DNA from: Bacillus sp. BA3
GTDB lineage: Bacteria > Bacillota > Bacilli > Bacillales > DSM-1321
Length of the DNA stretch: 64,000 nucleotides
Direction of reading: 5' to 3'
Assembly (NCBI GenBank): GCA_002835675.1
Contig: PIZR01000001.1
Coordinates: forward strand, 846,075-910,074
The notes under the pieces are model-generated. The model made no database searches, had not been told where the DNA came from, and saw only the letters and a program-made list of their open reading frames with translations. The position numbers were made by a program, and so were the translations under genes. Shown here one piece after another: positions 53,891-63,089 of the stretch. Each line of letters starts with the position of its first letter. Within the stretch, counting starts at the first letter, position 1.

Positions 53891-56041
53891 TTAATGAGAC
53901 GTTAACTCAACTATTGGATGAACTTTTACAGCACTGACTTTAAAGCCAGGCATTTTGCATGTCGGGTCTAAATCCTGTGAAACGAGGCGATTGACATTTT
54001 GTGAGTCTGCCCAATGAAAAGGAACGAAAATTGTATCATGGCGAATGGTTGCTGACCATTTGCTTCTTACAACAATACTTCCCCGCCTTGATTCGATTTT
54101 CACCAATGTATTGTCTGGAATATGATATTTCTTTGCTGTTTCCGGATGGATTTCCATATATGATTCGAAATTTCTGGCGGCTAATGATGAGCTTTTTCTC
54201 GTTTGTACTCCTGTTAAATAATGTGACATGATTCTCCCTGTTGTTAAATAAAGGGGAAAATCCGTACATGGCTGTTCTTTTGGAACAAGAGGCACATTAT
54301 TAACCACAACCATGGCCGCCTTTCCATCCGGATGGGCAAAGGACTTTTCGAATAACCTTTTTGTCCCTTTATGGTCAATGGTTGGGCATGGCCACAATAT
54401 GCCTCCTTCTTTTCTTAATCGATCATATGTTATACCATAATAATCAGCGGTCCCCCCGCGGCTTGCCACTCTCAATTCTTCGAAAATCTCTTTCGCAGAT
54501 TGAAAGGGGAAATACTCCTCTTTTCCAAGAGCTTTTGCTATATCACAAATGATTTGCCAATCATGCTTCACTTCCCCAGGGGAGGAAAAACTGGCTTCCC
54601 GCAAGGTCACCCGTCCTTCTAAATTTGTCATCGTTCCTTCATCCTCTAAATAAGACGAAGTAGGTAAAATTAAATCTGCCAATCTAGCAGTTTCAGAAAC
54701 GAACATGTCTACTGCGACAAGAAACTTTAATTTTTTCAAAGCCTTTTTGACAAAGTTAGCATTGGGATTTGAAACAATTGGATTGGAACACATTAAAAAC
54801 ATTCCTGTAATTTCACCTTCATTTATCTTCTCTATCAATTCGTATGCCGATACGCCTTTACGCGGCAAATCGGCTTCATCAATTCCCCATATTCTTGCAA
54901 TATGTAATCTATGTTCCTCATTTTCAATCATACGATACCCCGGCAGCTGGTCAGCCTTTTGGCCATGTTCTCTTGCTCCCTGCCCATTTCCCTGTCCAGT
55001 GATAGCTCCATAACCGGAATTCACTTTTCCAATTTTCCCTGTAGCAATAAGAATATTAAGAAAATTACGAACAGCAGCCGAACCATCTGTTTGCTGTTCA
55101 ACTCCCCTTGCTGTAAAAATCATTCCTGATTCTTCTTTCCCGAACATTGCAGCCGCTTTTTGAATTTGGTCGATAGGCACCCCTGTCATTTCTGCAATTT
55201 CCTCCAACTTTAAAGATGTAACATACTCTTTAACTTCGTTGTAGCCATTTGCACGGTCCCGGATAAATGCTTCATCAGTAAAACCTTCTTCAATGATCAC
55301 TTTCAATAATCCGTTTGCCAAGGCGGCATCCATCCCTGGTTTTACTTTTAGATGTAAGTCAGCCATTTTCGTTGTTGCTGTTTCTCTTGGATCTACAGCA
55401 ATGATATATGCCCCATTTTGTTTCGCTTTTTCGAAGTATGGCATGATTGTCGGCTGGCATTCCGCAATATTCGTGCCCGCCAAGATAATGCACTTTGTGA
55501 ACGGAACCTCTGATAAGCTGTTGGTTAGGCCCCTGTCCATACCAAACGTTTGGCTTGCTGCCGAAGCAGCTGCGGACATGCACAATCGGCCATTATAATC
55601 TATATACTTTGTTTTTAAAGCTACTCTTGCAAATTTTCCAAGCAAATATGCTTCTTCATTTGAAATGGATGCACTTCCATATACAGATAAGGCATTTACA
55701 CCATCTTCCGCTTGAATTCTTGTGAAATTCTCCTTAATGTGATTTAATGCCTCCTCCCAAGATATTCGAATAAATTCACCATTTTTTTTAAGTAATGGGT
55801 ATTTGATTCGGTCGTTATGCAATGCATGTTGGTGTGCATTCATTCCTTTAATGCATAAGCGCCCCTCTGAGGTTGGATTATCTTTTCCAATCGTCATATA
55901 CTTTTTTCTTGTCACTATTGTTTGTTCCAACAGCTGCATCTTACATTGCATACTGCAAAATGGACATTGTGTTTCATATCGTTTTTCTGATTGGACCTCT
56001 TGTTGCTTCGTGCGGAAATATTTTAATAATAATTCAGTCAA
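53891..56041 (-). CDS. nasC: Assimilatory nitrate reductase catalytic subunit NasC
   Basis: 716 residues. N-terminal [4Fe-4S] ligands (CPFCSMQCKM ... RLCIKGMNAHQHALH), Mo-bis-MGD oxidoreductase core (GTNIAECQPTIMPYF, VDPRETATTKMADLHLKVKP) and the C-terminal dinucleotide-binding domain (LTTGRIMSHYLTGVQTRKSS). No membrane segment or Tat signal: it is cytoplasmic. TTG start at 56041 after GGGTGA. Receives electrons from the NasB-like protein encoded upstream. Confidence 0.93.
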   Translation of the reverse strand: MTELLLKYFRTKQQEVQSEKRYETQCPFCSMQCKMQLLEQTIVTRKKYMTIGKDNPTSEGRLCIKGMNAHQHALHNDRIKYPLLKKNGEFIRISWEEALNHIKENFTRIQAEDGVNALSVYGSASISNEEAYLLGKFARVALKTKYIDYNGRLCMSAAASAASQTFGMDRGLTNSLSEVPFTKCIILAGTNIAECQPTIMPYFEKAKQNGAYIIAVDPRETATTKMADLHLKVKPGMDAALANGLLKVIIEEGFTDEAFIRDRANGYNEVKEYVTSLKLEEIAEMTGVPIDQIQKAAAMFGKEESGMIFTARGVEQQTDGSAAVRNFLNILIATGKIGKVNSGYGAITGQGNGQGAREHGQKADQLPGYRMIENEEHRLHIARIWGIDEADLPRKGVSAYELIEKINEGEITGMFLMCSNPIVSNPNANFVKKALKKLKFLVAVDMFVSETARLADLILPTSSYLEDEGTMTNLEGRVTLREASFSSPGEVKHDWQIICDIAKALGKEEYFPFQSAKEIFEELRVASRGGTADYYGITYDRLRKEGGILWPCPTIDHKGTKRLFEKSFAHPDGKAAMVVVNNVPLVPKEQPCTDFPLYLTTGRIMSHYLTGVQTRKSSSLAARNFESYMEIHPETAKKYHIPDNTLVKIESRRGSIVVRSKWSATIRHDTIFVPFHWADSQNVNRLVSQDLDPTCKMPGFKVSAVKVHPIVELTSH

Positions 56042-56128
56042 GGCTGCTCACCCTCTACTCTTTGATTTCTTCTGATACAAACATTATCCGTTTATCTAAA
56101 GGTAATTCCACTTAGTTCATTCACTCAT

Positions 56129-58450
56129 CTACGCCATTTCCAATCGTTGAGATAGTTGCTGGCTAAGTTCATTATCAAACAAAACTTCTCTAACATGAAT
56201 TAAACCCACTCGTTCAATCCATTGCCAAGTCCGTTCTAAGTAATTGGCTGTTTCACGATAATATTGAATAAAGCCGATGATGATTTCAATTGCTTCATCA
56301 TTTGTCCCGGCTACACATAACAGTTCACCGGCACGAATATTACGTCCGCTGCTTCCGCCCACATATATTTCCCAGCCCCTGTCAACGCCCATGACACCTA
56401 TATCTTTCGTTGTTGATCCTGCACCGTTATGCATACAAGCAGATATGCCCATCTTAATACGATAAGGTGTTGATACATGCTCCAATCTTTTTTCCAAATC
56501 TACAGCAAGTAAAAGGGATTGCTGTTTTTCACAAGAGCAAACATTCTCACCGATACATGTTTTGACGTTTTGAACGGTGTTACCATATTTCGAACTTAAC
56601 GGCATGTCTAAATCAGCCCACACACTTGGAAGGTCTTCTTTTTTCACACCCATTAAATGAATCCTTTGTTCACTTGTTATCGCCACATGAGATATATCAT
56701 ATTTATCTGCAACATTTGCAATTTTTCGCAAGTCTTTCGCATTCGTCATCCCGCCGTACATTTGCGGGATAATAGAGTATCGATTATCACTTTGAACTGT
56801 TGCATTCTTTTTTTCATTTATGAAGAGGGTTTGCTGCCTGATCTCGTATTCTGGATGAATCATCCCTAAATAATAGCTAAGGGCCGGCCGGCAAGTTGAA
56901 CAGCCTCCGTCATTTCCCCATTGAAGAACATCCATCGCTTCTTCGACAGTTTTTAAGTCTTGGAGCTGCATTTTATACACGACTTCATCTTCCGTTAATG
57001 TCGTACATGAGCAAAACGCAGTTTGTTTCTCATCCTGAGTAGAGAGATTACTTTGAATATAGGTCAAAAGCTCGGTAACTGCCGGCTTACATCCACCGCA
57101 AGAACCGGTAGCCTTTGTGCATTGTTTAACTTGTTCCACTGTTGTTAATCCCTTTTTTTGAACCGCTTCAATGATTGCCCCTTTTGAAACAGCATTACAA
57201 TTGCACATGATTTCATGATTTGCCATCGAAGAGATTATTCCCTCACCCGTACTTGGTGATTGGAACAGTGCACGTTTTTCCTCTGATGATACTTCTTGGC
57301 GCTTTAAAATCATATCGAGTAATCGCGAGCTGATGTTTGTATCTCCATACAGCACAGCACCTATTATTTTTTTCCCTTGAAAAACCACCTTTTTATAAAC
57401 ACCATCTAATTCATCTATAGTTGTGATTGATCTCGTTGTATCATCACCAATGAAATCTCCAACAGAGAATAACTCAACTCCTGATATTTTCAACTGGGTG
57501 GACAGGACAGAGCCTTGGTATCCGTTGCATTTCATCTCACAAATATGCTTTGCCAGCACTTCACCTTGTTCATATAGAGGTTTCACCAGTCCATAAACCA
57601 TGCCTTGATGTTCAGTACATTCACCAACCGCATAAATATTTGGGATGCTGGTTTCTAAATAATCGTTTACAATAATGGCACGATTTGTATCAATTCCGCT
57701 TTCTTTGGCCAACTGAATATTCGGTCTGACTCCCACAGCCATAACGACCAAATCTGCTTCCAGCTCCGTTCCGTCTTTAAAACGGACGCGCTCTACACGT
57801 TCGTTGCCGATTAACTCCTGTGTTTCCTTTTTCAAAAGAAAGTTCATTCCCTGGTTTTCCAACTCTTTTTGCAGCAAAAGTGACGCCTTTGAATCAAGCT
57901 GCCTTTCCATTAAATGGTCAGCAATATGAACGACATGCACTTCCATACCAAGGTTTAACAGCCCTCTCGCTGCTTCTAAACCTAATAAACCACCTCCAAT
58001 AACGACAGCTTTTTTATATTTGCGTGAAGTGTCAATCATCTTTTGGCAATCTTCAATCGTCCGAAATGCAATGACGCCTTCTTTATCAACACCGGTAACA
58101 GGAAGAATAAACGGGACAGAACCTGTGGCAATTATCAGCTTATCGTAGTAAACTTCCCGTTCTTTGTCCGTTTTTAACTTCCGAGTCTCTTTATCAATTT
58201 TTACAACCGTTTCCCCTGTGAACAATTGGATATTGTTCTTCGTATACCAGTTTCGATCATTTATCGTAATATCTTCAAAAGAAGTGTTGCCTTGGAGCAC
58301 AGTCGACAATAAGATTCGGTTATAGTTGACGTGTGGTTCACTGCCAAAAACAGTAATCTCAAAAGCAGCCGGATCATTCCTGATAATTGATTCAACACAG
58401 CGTAATCCCGCCATTCCGTTCCCTATAAGGACCAGCTTTTGTTTAAACAT
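56129..58450 (-). CDS. nasB: NasB-type electron-transfer subunit with degenerate nitrite-reductase domain
   Basis: About 773 residues, a NasD paralogue. FAD/NAD(P)H domains (LVLIGNGMAGLRCVESI; VIGGGLLGLEAARGLLNLGM) and two BFD [2Fe-2S] segments (MCNCNAVSKGA ... SCGGCKPAV; FCSCTTLTEDE ... GGCSTCRPAL) are intact. In the C-terminal siroheme domain TCIGENVCSC remains, but SACPRNC has become SACMHNG, so the cluster lacks a ligand. It therefore serves as NAD(P)H reductase for NasC. Start ATG 58450 after GGGGGGAT; longer ORF start lacks support. Confidence 0.88.
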   Translation of the reverse strand: MFKQKLVLIGNGMAGLRCVESIIRNDPAAFEITVFGSEPHVNYNRILLSTVLQGNTSFEDITINDRNWYTKNNIQLFTGETVVKIDKETRKLKTDKEREVYYDKLIIATGSVPFILPVTGVDKEGVIAFRTIEDCQKMIDTSRKYKKAVVIGGGLLGLEAARGLLNLGMEVHVVHIADHLMERQLDSKASLLLQKELENQGMNFLLKKETQELIGNERVERVRFKDGTELEADLVVMAVGVRPNIQLAKESGIDTNRAIIVNDYLETSIPNIYAVGECTEHQGMVYGLVKPLYEQGEVLAKHICEMKCNGYQGSVLSTQLKISGVELFSVGDFIGDDTTRSITTIDELDGVYKKVVFQGKKIIGAVLYGDTNISSRLLDMILKRQEVSSEEKRALFQSPSTGEGIISSMANHEIMCNCNAVSKGAIIEAVQKKGLTTVEQVKQCTKATGSCGGCKPAVTELLTYIQSNLSTQDEKQTAFCSCTTLTEDEVVYKMQLQDLKTVEEAMDVLQWGNDGGCSTCRPALSYYLGMIHPEYEIRQQTLFINEKKNATVQSDNRYSIIPQMYGGMTNAKDLRKIANVADKYDISHVAITSEQRIHLMGVKKEDLPSVWADLDMPLSSKYGNTVQNVKTCIGENVCSCEKQQSLLLAVDLEKRLEHVSTPYRIKMGISACMHNGAGSTTKDIGVMGVDRGWEIYVGGSSGRNIRAGELLCVAGTNDEAIEIIIGFIQYYRETANYLERTWQWIERVGLIHVREVLFDNELSQQLSQRLEMA

Positions 58451-58505
58451 TTTATCCCCCCCAAACAAGTACTGAAACAAGCCGATATAATTAGTAAACA
58501 AAGTT

Positions 58506-59711
58506 CTAAATCTTAACTGAATTCTTTCCGAGTACCCACGTTTTTTTCCATGAAAGCTGAGCTAGACCCAGGATAAGCAACGCCGCGATTCCAACTGCGG
58601 AAAATACTAAAAATCCTGTAGCATATGTGCCAGTAATCTGTTTTAACGTTCCTAGTATGTTTGGAACCAAGAATCCGCCAACACCTCCGGCAGCTCCTAC
58701 AATTCCTGTGATAAAACCAATTTCTTTTGAAAATCGCTGTGGAACTAACTGAAAGACAGCCCCGTTGCCCATACCGAGAAATAGCATTCCGATGAACAAC
58801 AGAATCGTAACGACAGTAAGGGAATAAAGAAAACTAATCCCAAACATACATAATGTGAGTCCAATAAATAAAAACATAAGCAGCTTAACTCCACCTATTT
58901 TATCGGCAATATATCCTCCGACGGGACGAAAGAAGCTTCCAGCGATGACACATAATGTAACAAATTCCCCAGCCCTAATTCGTGTTAGCCCATACTCATC
59001 AACAAAAAAGATGCTTAAAAAGCTGGTAAACCCGACAAAGCCCCCAAAAGTCACACTGTAAAGAATACAGAAATACCACGTATCCCTTATTTTAAATACA
59101 TTGAAATATTCCTTGAGCGGTTTTGCAGGCGGTTGAGATGGTGCGTCTTTTGCGATTAAAATATAAATGACAAACACGATGGTTAAAGGAATCAAAGCTA
59201 ATCCCATAACATTATGCCAGCCAAGAGACTCTGCAATACGCGGTCCAAACAATGTCGCAAAAAGAGTTCCGCTGTTACCGGCTCCCGCAATGCCCATCGC
59301 TAGACCCTGCAAATGCGGGGGGTACCAGCGGCTGGCCATTGGAAGTGCTGCAGCAAAACTTGCACCTGCCACTCCGAGCAAAATCCCAATTATATAAAGC
59401 TCGGCTAAACTTTCTCCGAATAACCAACCCCAAAAAAGCGGAATCATCGTAACAAGCATCCCGCCGATCGCTGTTTTCCGCGGGCCGATGCGATCAGTCA
59501 AAAAACCTAGGACGATTCGAAAAAACGAGCCTCCCAAAATCGGAATAGCCACAATCAAGCCTTTTTCAGCTGGGGAAAGCCCGAAATCCCTTGTAATATA
59601 GACACCAAGTGCACCTAATAATACCCAAATCATAAAACTGATATCAAAATAAAGGAATGAAGCTAATAATGACGGAGCATGACCGCTTTTTTTCAATTCA
59701 GATATTTTCAC
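58506..59711 (-). CDS. nasA: MFS nitrate/nitrite transporter (NarK/NasA family)
   Basis: 401 residues, 12 helices. Nitrate signature [14 protein letters not shown] in helix 5 and [16 protein letters not shown] in helix 11, plus [16 protein letters not shown] after helix 2. GTG start after GGAGAG. It heads the nas operon: transporter, NasB, NasC, SUMT, with the TnrA box 76 nt upstream of the start. Confidence 0.9.
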   Translation of the reverse strand: MKISELKKSGHAPSLLASFLYFDISFMIWVLLGALGVYITRDFGLSPAEKGLIVAIPILGGSFFRIVLGFLTDRIGPRKTAIGGMLVTMIPLFWGWLFGESLAELYIIGILLGVAGASFAAALPMASRWYPPHLQGLAMGIAGAGNSGTLFATLFGPRIAESLGWHNVMGLALIPLTIVFVIYILIAKDAPSQPPAKPLKEYFNVFKIRDTWYFCILYSVTFGGFVGFTSFLSIFFVDEYGLTRIRAGEFVTLCVIAGSFFRPVGGYIADKIGGVKLLMFLFIGLTLCMFGISFLYSLTVVTILLFIGMLFLGMGNGAVFQLVPQRFSKEIGFITGIVGAAGGVGGFLVPNILGTLKQITGTYATGFLVFSAVGIAALLILGLAQLSWKKTWVLGKNSVKI

Positions 59712-59786
59712 TTTTCATCTCTCCAATACTTTATTAATTGAATATTCGTTTATTTTACTCTTATAAAAGCAAGATTTCTTTGTTTA

Positions 59787-59803
59787 TGTCAGAAAACATT
59801 ACA
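59787..59803 (-). promoter_or_regulatory. TnrA box upstream of the nas operon
   Basis: TGTCA-GAAAACA-TTACA matches TGTNA-N7-TNACA exactly, 76-92 nt before the transporter start, the usual place for activation by TnrA. Confidence 0.85.
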
Positions 59804-59868
59804 CACTTTTTTTGTAAGTTATAAAATGTGAATACTTTGAAGTCGTTATTGGTTAAAATTTAATAATT

Positions 59869-60032
59869 TCATTTCGTTTTTCCTATATAAATCGAATGAT
59901 AATGTGGTTTACTTAGGTGAGGTGTAGTCCCAAGCTTGTTTAACTTTTCAGTTATGGCAGGAGATATACCAAAGATACCTCCAATAACTTTTCCATTATC
60001 TCCATACAAAAAAAGAGAAGCCTAATGCTTAA
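59869..60032 (-). pseudogene. Small ORF or gene fragment, unknown
   Basis: Minus-strand frame LYGDNGKVIGGIFGISPAIT, EKLNKLGTTPHLSKPHYHSI, stop at 59869. The only possible start is a TTG near 60012 without a good ribosome site, and a terminator hairpin lies inside the upstream part. It looks like a C-terminal fragment; family unknown. Confidence 0.35.
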
Positions 60033-60041
60033 GCTTCTCTT
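60012..60041. terminator. Terminator hairpin
   Basis: AGAGAAGC / GCTTCTCT with a preceding A-run, adjoining the left end of a family A repeat. Confidence 0.7.
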
Positions 60042-60042
60042 C

Positions 60043-60207
60043 CAGACTGTAGATCAACACGACTATTTAATTGAGTTTGTTTACAGTTTTAATATTTGTC
60101 CGTTAATTTCCACTCCAGGCACACACTTTTCCCGCAGGGGTCTCGAACACACGCTCCAATCAACTTTGTTATAACTATTATGATAGAACTCCTTTTGCCT
60201 ACAGTCT
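60043..60207. repeat. Family A copy 5, internally deleted, with clean terminal inverted repeats
   Basis: Begins AGACTGTAG and ends CTACAGTCT (9-bp perfect inverted repeat). The GC-rich middle is lost: CCACTCCAGGCACAC runs straight into TTCCCGCAGGGGTCTCGAAC. The right part keeps CCAATCAACTTTGTT and GATAGAACTCCTTTTG. Confidence 0.75.
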
Positions 60208-60403
60208 TTTTGTTTAAAATAGAAGAAATAAAACTAGAGGTGATATCTATTCAGCGAGATTAGCTTTAAATGATGATTGAATCTTCATTAGAAGGCGGGT
60301 TCTTCACACAGCACGAAATAAGGAACTTTTTCATATGATGTGTTATGAGCGGCATGAGATTTAATAATCTGATTATATCCGGGGAAAGGTTGGGTGCAAT
60401 AAT

Positions 60404-60946
60404 ATGAAGCAATATCCATTTCATAACATCCCATTTCAAAATCTTCAGAAAAAAGACATGTCATTTGAAGAGGTATTCGTTCATATTGTTGAGTTCATGA
60501 AATTGAACCCTTCCGGTAACTATCGATTAATGGTCGGTACAGATTCGCAAGTACATAAAAAACATACTGTTTTCATTACGGGCATCGTGATACGGCAGGT
60601 CGGAAAAGGTGTATGGGGTTGTATAAGAAAAGTGATGATTCCTAGAAGGATGCTGCATTTACATGAACGTATTTCCCAAGAATTGTCGTTAACGGAGGAG
60701 ATCGTGTCACTGTTTACAGAAGAAAGAAAAAACCAATTAATCGATATTGTCCTGCCTTCTGTATACCAAGGGGCAACGTTCACGATGGAGGGGCATATTG
60801 ATATCGGGATTGGAAAGCGGAACAAAACCAGTGAGTTTGTAAAAGAAATGGTAGCCAGGATGGAATCCATGGGCGTGGAACCGAAAATCAAACCCAATGC
60901 TTTCGTCGCTTCAAGTTATGCCAACCGATATACAAAACAAGAGTAA
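60404..60946 (+). CDS. ykuK: YkuK/DUF458 family RNase H-like protein
   Basis: 180 residues. RNase H-like fold signatures: YRLMVGTDSQVHKKHTVFIT (acidic beta-1), HEREISQEL-type helix as HERISQELSLTEEI, and MEGHIDIGIGKRNKTSEFVK. Conserved in Bacilli; function not established. ATG 60404 follows GGGGAAAGG at some distance. Confidence 0.85.
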   Translation: MKQYPFHNIPFQNLQKKDMSFEEVFVHIVEFMKLNPSGNYRLMVGTDSQVHKKHTVFITGIVIRQVGKGVWGCIRKVMIPRRMLHLHERISQELSLTEEIVSLFTEERKNQLIDIVLPSVYQGATFTMEGHIDIGIGKRNKTSEFVKEMVARMESMGVEPKIKPNAFVASSYANRYTKQE

Positions 60947-61046
60947 ATGTCTTTAGAAAATGTAATATTCCAAATCAACCTACACTGAATTTGTAAAGGG
61001 CTGTGAAAATAAATCAAGACAATTCTTATTGTACGGTATTTGAAAA

Positions 61047-61079
61047 CAGCAAAAAACCGGCCTCAGACCGAGACCGGCT
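61047..61079 (-). terminator. Terminator on the minus strand
   Basis: GCCGGTCTC / GAGGCCGG hairpin, with TTTTTT on the minus strand, just after the tiny ORF at 61080. Confidence 0.75.
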
Positions 61080-61202
61080 TCAACATTTAAAGATATAAGC
61101 CGCCATTGCCGTATTCAGTAAGAAAGTTTTAAACCACCACTCCTCAAAGTGGGTGTTTGCAGAAATAATCCTGTTGTCCAAGTCAGTGACGAGGCATAAC
61201 AT
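61080..61202 (-). CDS. Possible 40-codon ORF followed by a terminator
   Basis: Reads MLCLVTDLDNRIISANTHFE, EWWFKTFLLNTAMAAYIFKC, stop. The composition is protein-like. AGGGAG sits upstream at a spacing that suits an ATT (61214) in this frame or a TTG in another frame (32 codons). The stretch may instead be a structured RNA. Low certainty. Confidence 0.35.
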   Translation of the reverse strand: MLCLVTDLDNRIISANTHFEEWWFKTFLLNTAMAAYIFKC

Positions 61203-61402
61203 TCCTGTTTCAATATAAAACTCCCTATTACAGCTTAAAGGTTAAAACTTTATTATCATTACGAACAGTGCAGCTTGTATTGTTATAATACTTGAATTCC
61301 TCATATGTTACAATGTTAATTATCACCATATTAATAACCTATGGCTGACTAAGGGAATGGACGTCGTATTAGCCCTTTATAATAGCATTCGTTACAATCA
61401 AA

Positions 61403-62877
61403 CTATTGATCAAAATAACCGATAAAATCCCCTTCGTCTTTATTTTGCAGATATAATACCGTTTCTTTGTCAGAAATAGTAGGCAGTCCAAAATTTTGTT
61501 CATACCTCTCAATTCCTTTACCTGTAATTATAATCCAATCCCCTTCCTTTCCAGCTTGTATCGCCTCCTGTATAGCAAGTGTTCTATCAGGAATAACCTT
61601 CCCATTTCGTAATCGCTTTTCAGTTTATTTAGTGTCGATTCCATCCCCTCCATTCCCTCCGAATTCAGATCATCCATCGTCAAAATGGAAACATCACTAT
61701 GTTCCGATGATACTTTAACCATTTCAGCCCTTTTGGTTGTATCTCGTCCACCTCGGAAACCAAAGATATGATAAATTTTTTTGGCTCCGCATTCTTTGGC
61801 AGTTTGAAGCATGTGATGTATGGCATCTGCAGTATGTGCATAATCGATGACGATTGTCGGTCCATATTCTTTCTTATACATTTCAAACCTTCCAGGCACA
61901 CCGGAAAATTGTTTCAATGATGTGAGAATTTCTTTTTTTGAAATTGGAAACATCTTCGCTACGGAATAGGCGGCAGTTGCGTTATATAAATTATGAAGTC
62001 CAGGTAAAGGTAACTCAATTTTCACAAAGTCATGATTCTCATTCAATAAAATAAAGGGATTTGTTGCAGTATTATAATTGGTGATTGTTAAATCGAAGCG
62101 ATTGGATTTTCCAAAGACAAAGGCACTGACGTTCTTTTCCCGTAAGTATTCTTGTAGTCTTTCTCCCCAGAAATCATCCCCATTGATGATCGCAAGACCA
62201 TTAGGTTTCAATTTTTCAAATAGAAGTAATTTTGCCAGGAAATAATCCTCCATCGTACCGTGGAAGTCGAGATGGTCATGATACAAATTCGTGAAGACAC
62301 AGAAATCAAATTCAATTCCTTCTAAACGGTATTGAGCTAATCCATGTGAAGACACTTCCATTATGACAACCATGTCCCTACTTGCAGCCAGTAAGGAATT
62401 CAACTCCATGCTACCTGGAGTCGTATTATGGGAATCGACTTTGTTTCCATTGATAATATGCTGTATCGTACCAATGACGGAACAGGTTACCCCATTTTCT
62501 TTCAATATTTGCTGAAGCATATAACTCGTTGTGGTTTTTCCATTGGTACCTGTAATTCCTATCATTATTTTTTGCTTGCTTGGATCTCCATAAAACCTTT
62601 TGGCGATTAGCCCTAATGCTTTACGGCTGTTCTCCACTCGTAAATAAGGAATTTCCAAACCCTTAATATCGCGATCGCCAATCACAGCTGATGCCCCTAA
62701 ACGAATTGCATCTTTAATGTAATTATGGCCATCTGACTTATATCCGGTTACGGCAACAAAAAGGTATCCCTTTTTTATTTCTTTAGAGTTATCGGTTACA
62801 CCTGCGATGGATATATGTTCAACGTCCTTCGGTAAATCCCAGTTGATCGCATCTTTCAATATGTCTTTAAGGATCAT
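61403..62877 (-). pseudogene. MurE-like Mur ligase, frameshifted near its C-terminus
   Basis: UDP-N-acetylmuramyl-tripeptide synthetase family: IGITGTNGKTTTSYML (ATP loop), VIMEVSSHGLAQYRLEGIEF, DYAHTADAIHHML, FGFRGGRDTTKRAEM. The DNPR specificity box of DAP/Lys-adding MurE is replaced by DDLNSEGMEGM. At ~61628 an A-run lacks one A: the ORF goes on to a false tail and stops at 61528. The other frame continues normally (RTLAIQEAIQAGKEGDWIII, TGKGIERYE) to TAG 61403. Repaired length is about 490 residues. A real mutation or a sequencing error. Start ATG 62877 after AAAGGAG. Confidence 0.85.
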
Positions 62878-63014
62878 TAACTTTTCTCCTTTTTCATTTA
62901 AGCTATTCACCTAACTTTTTTTGAAAATGAAATGCATAAGTTCCAACATGCCATTTTTAGTATTTACCAGTACTCTAAAAATAATTGTTAAACCAGAATT
63001 TGTTAGTTGAACAG

Positions 63015-63049
63015 TAAAAAGAAAAGCAGCCGATAAGGCTGCTTTTCTT
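63015..63049 (-). terminator. Terminator of the MFS gene
   Basis: AAAAGCAGCC-GATA-AGGCTGCTTTT hairpin with U-tract on the minus strand, about 40 nt past the stop at 63090. Confidence 0.85.
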
Positions 63050-63089
63050 GGCTATTGCTGTATAGAGGTGTGGGCACACCGCAGGATAC

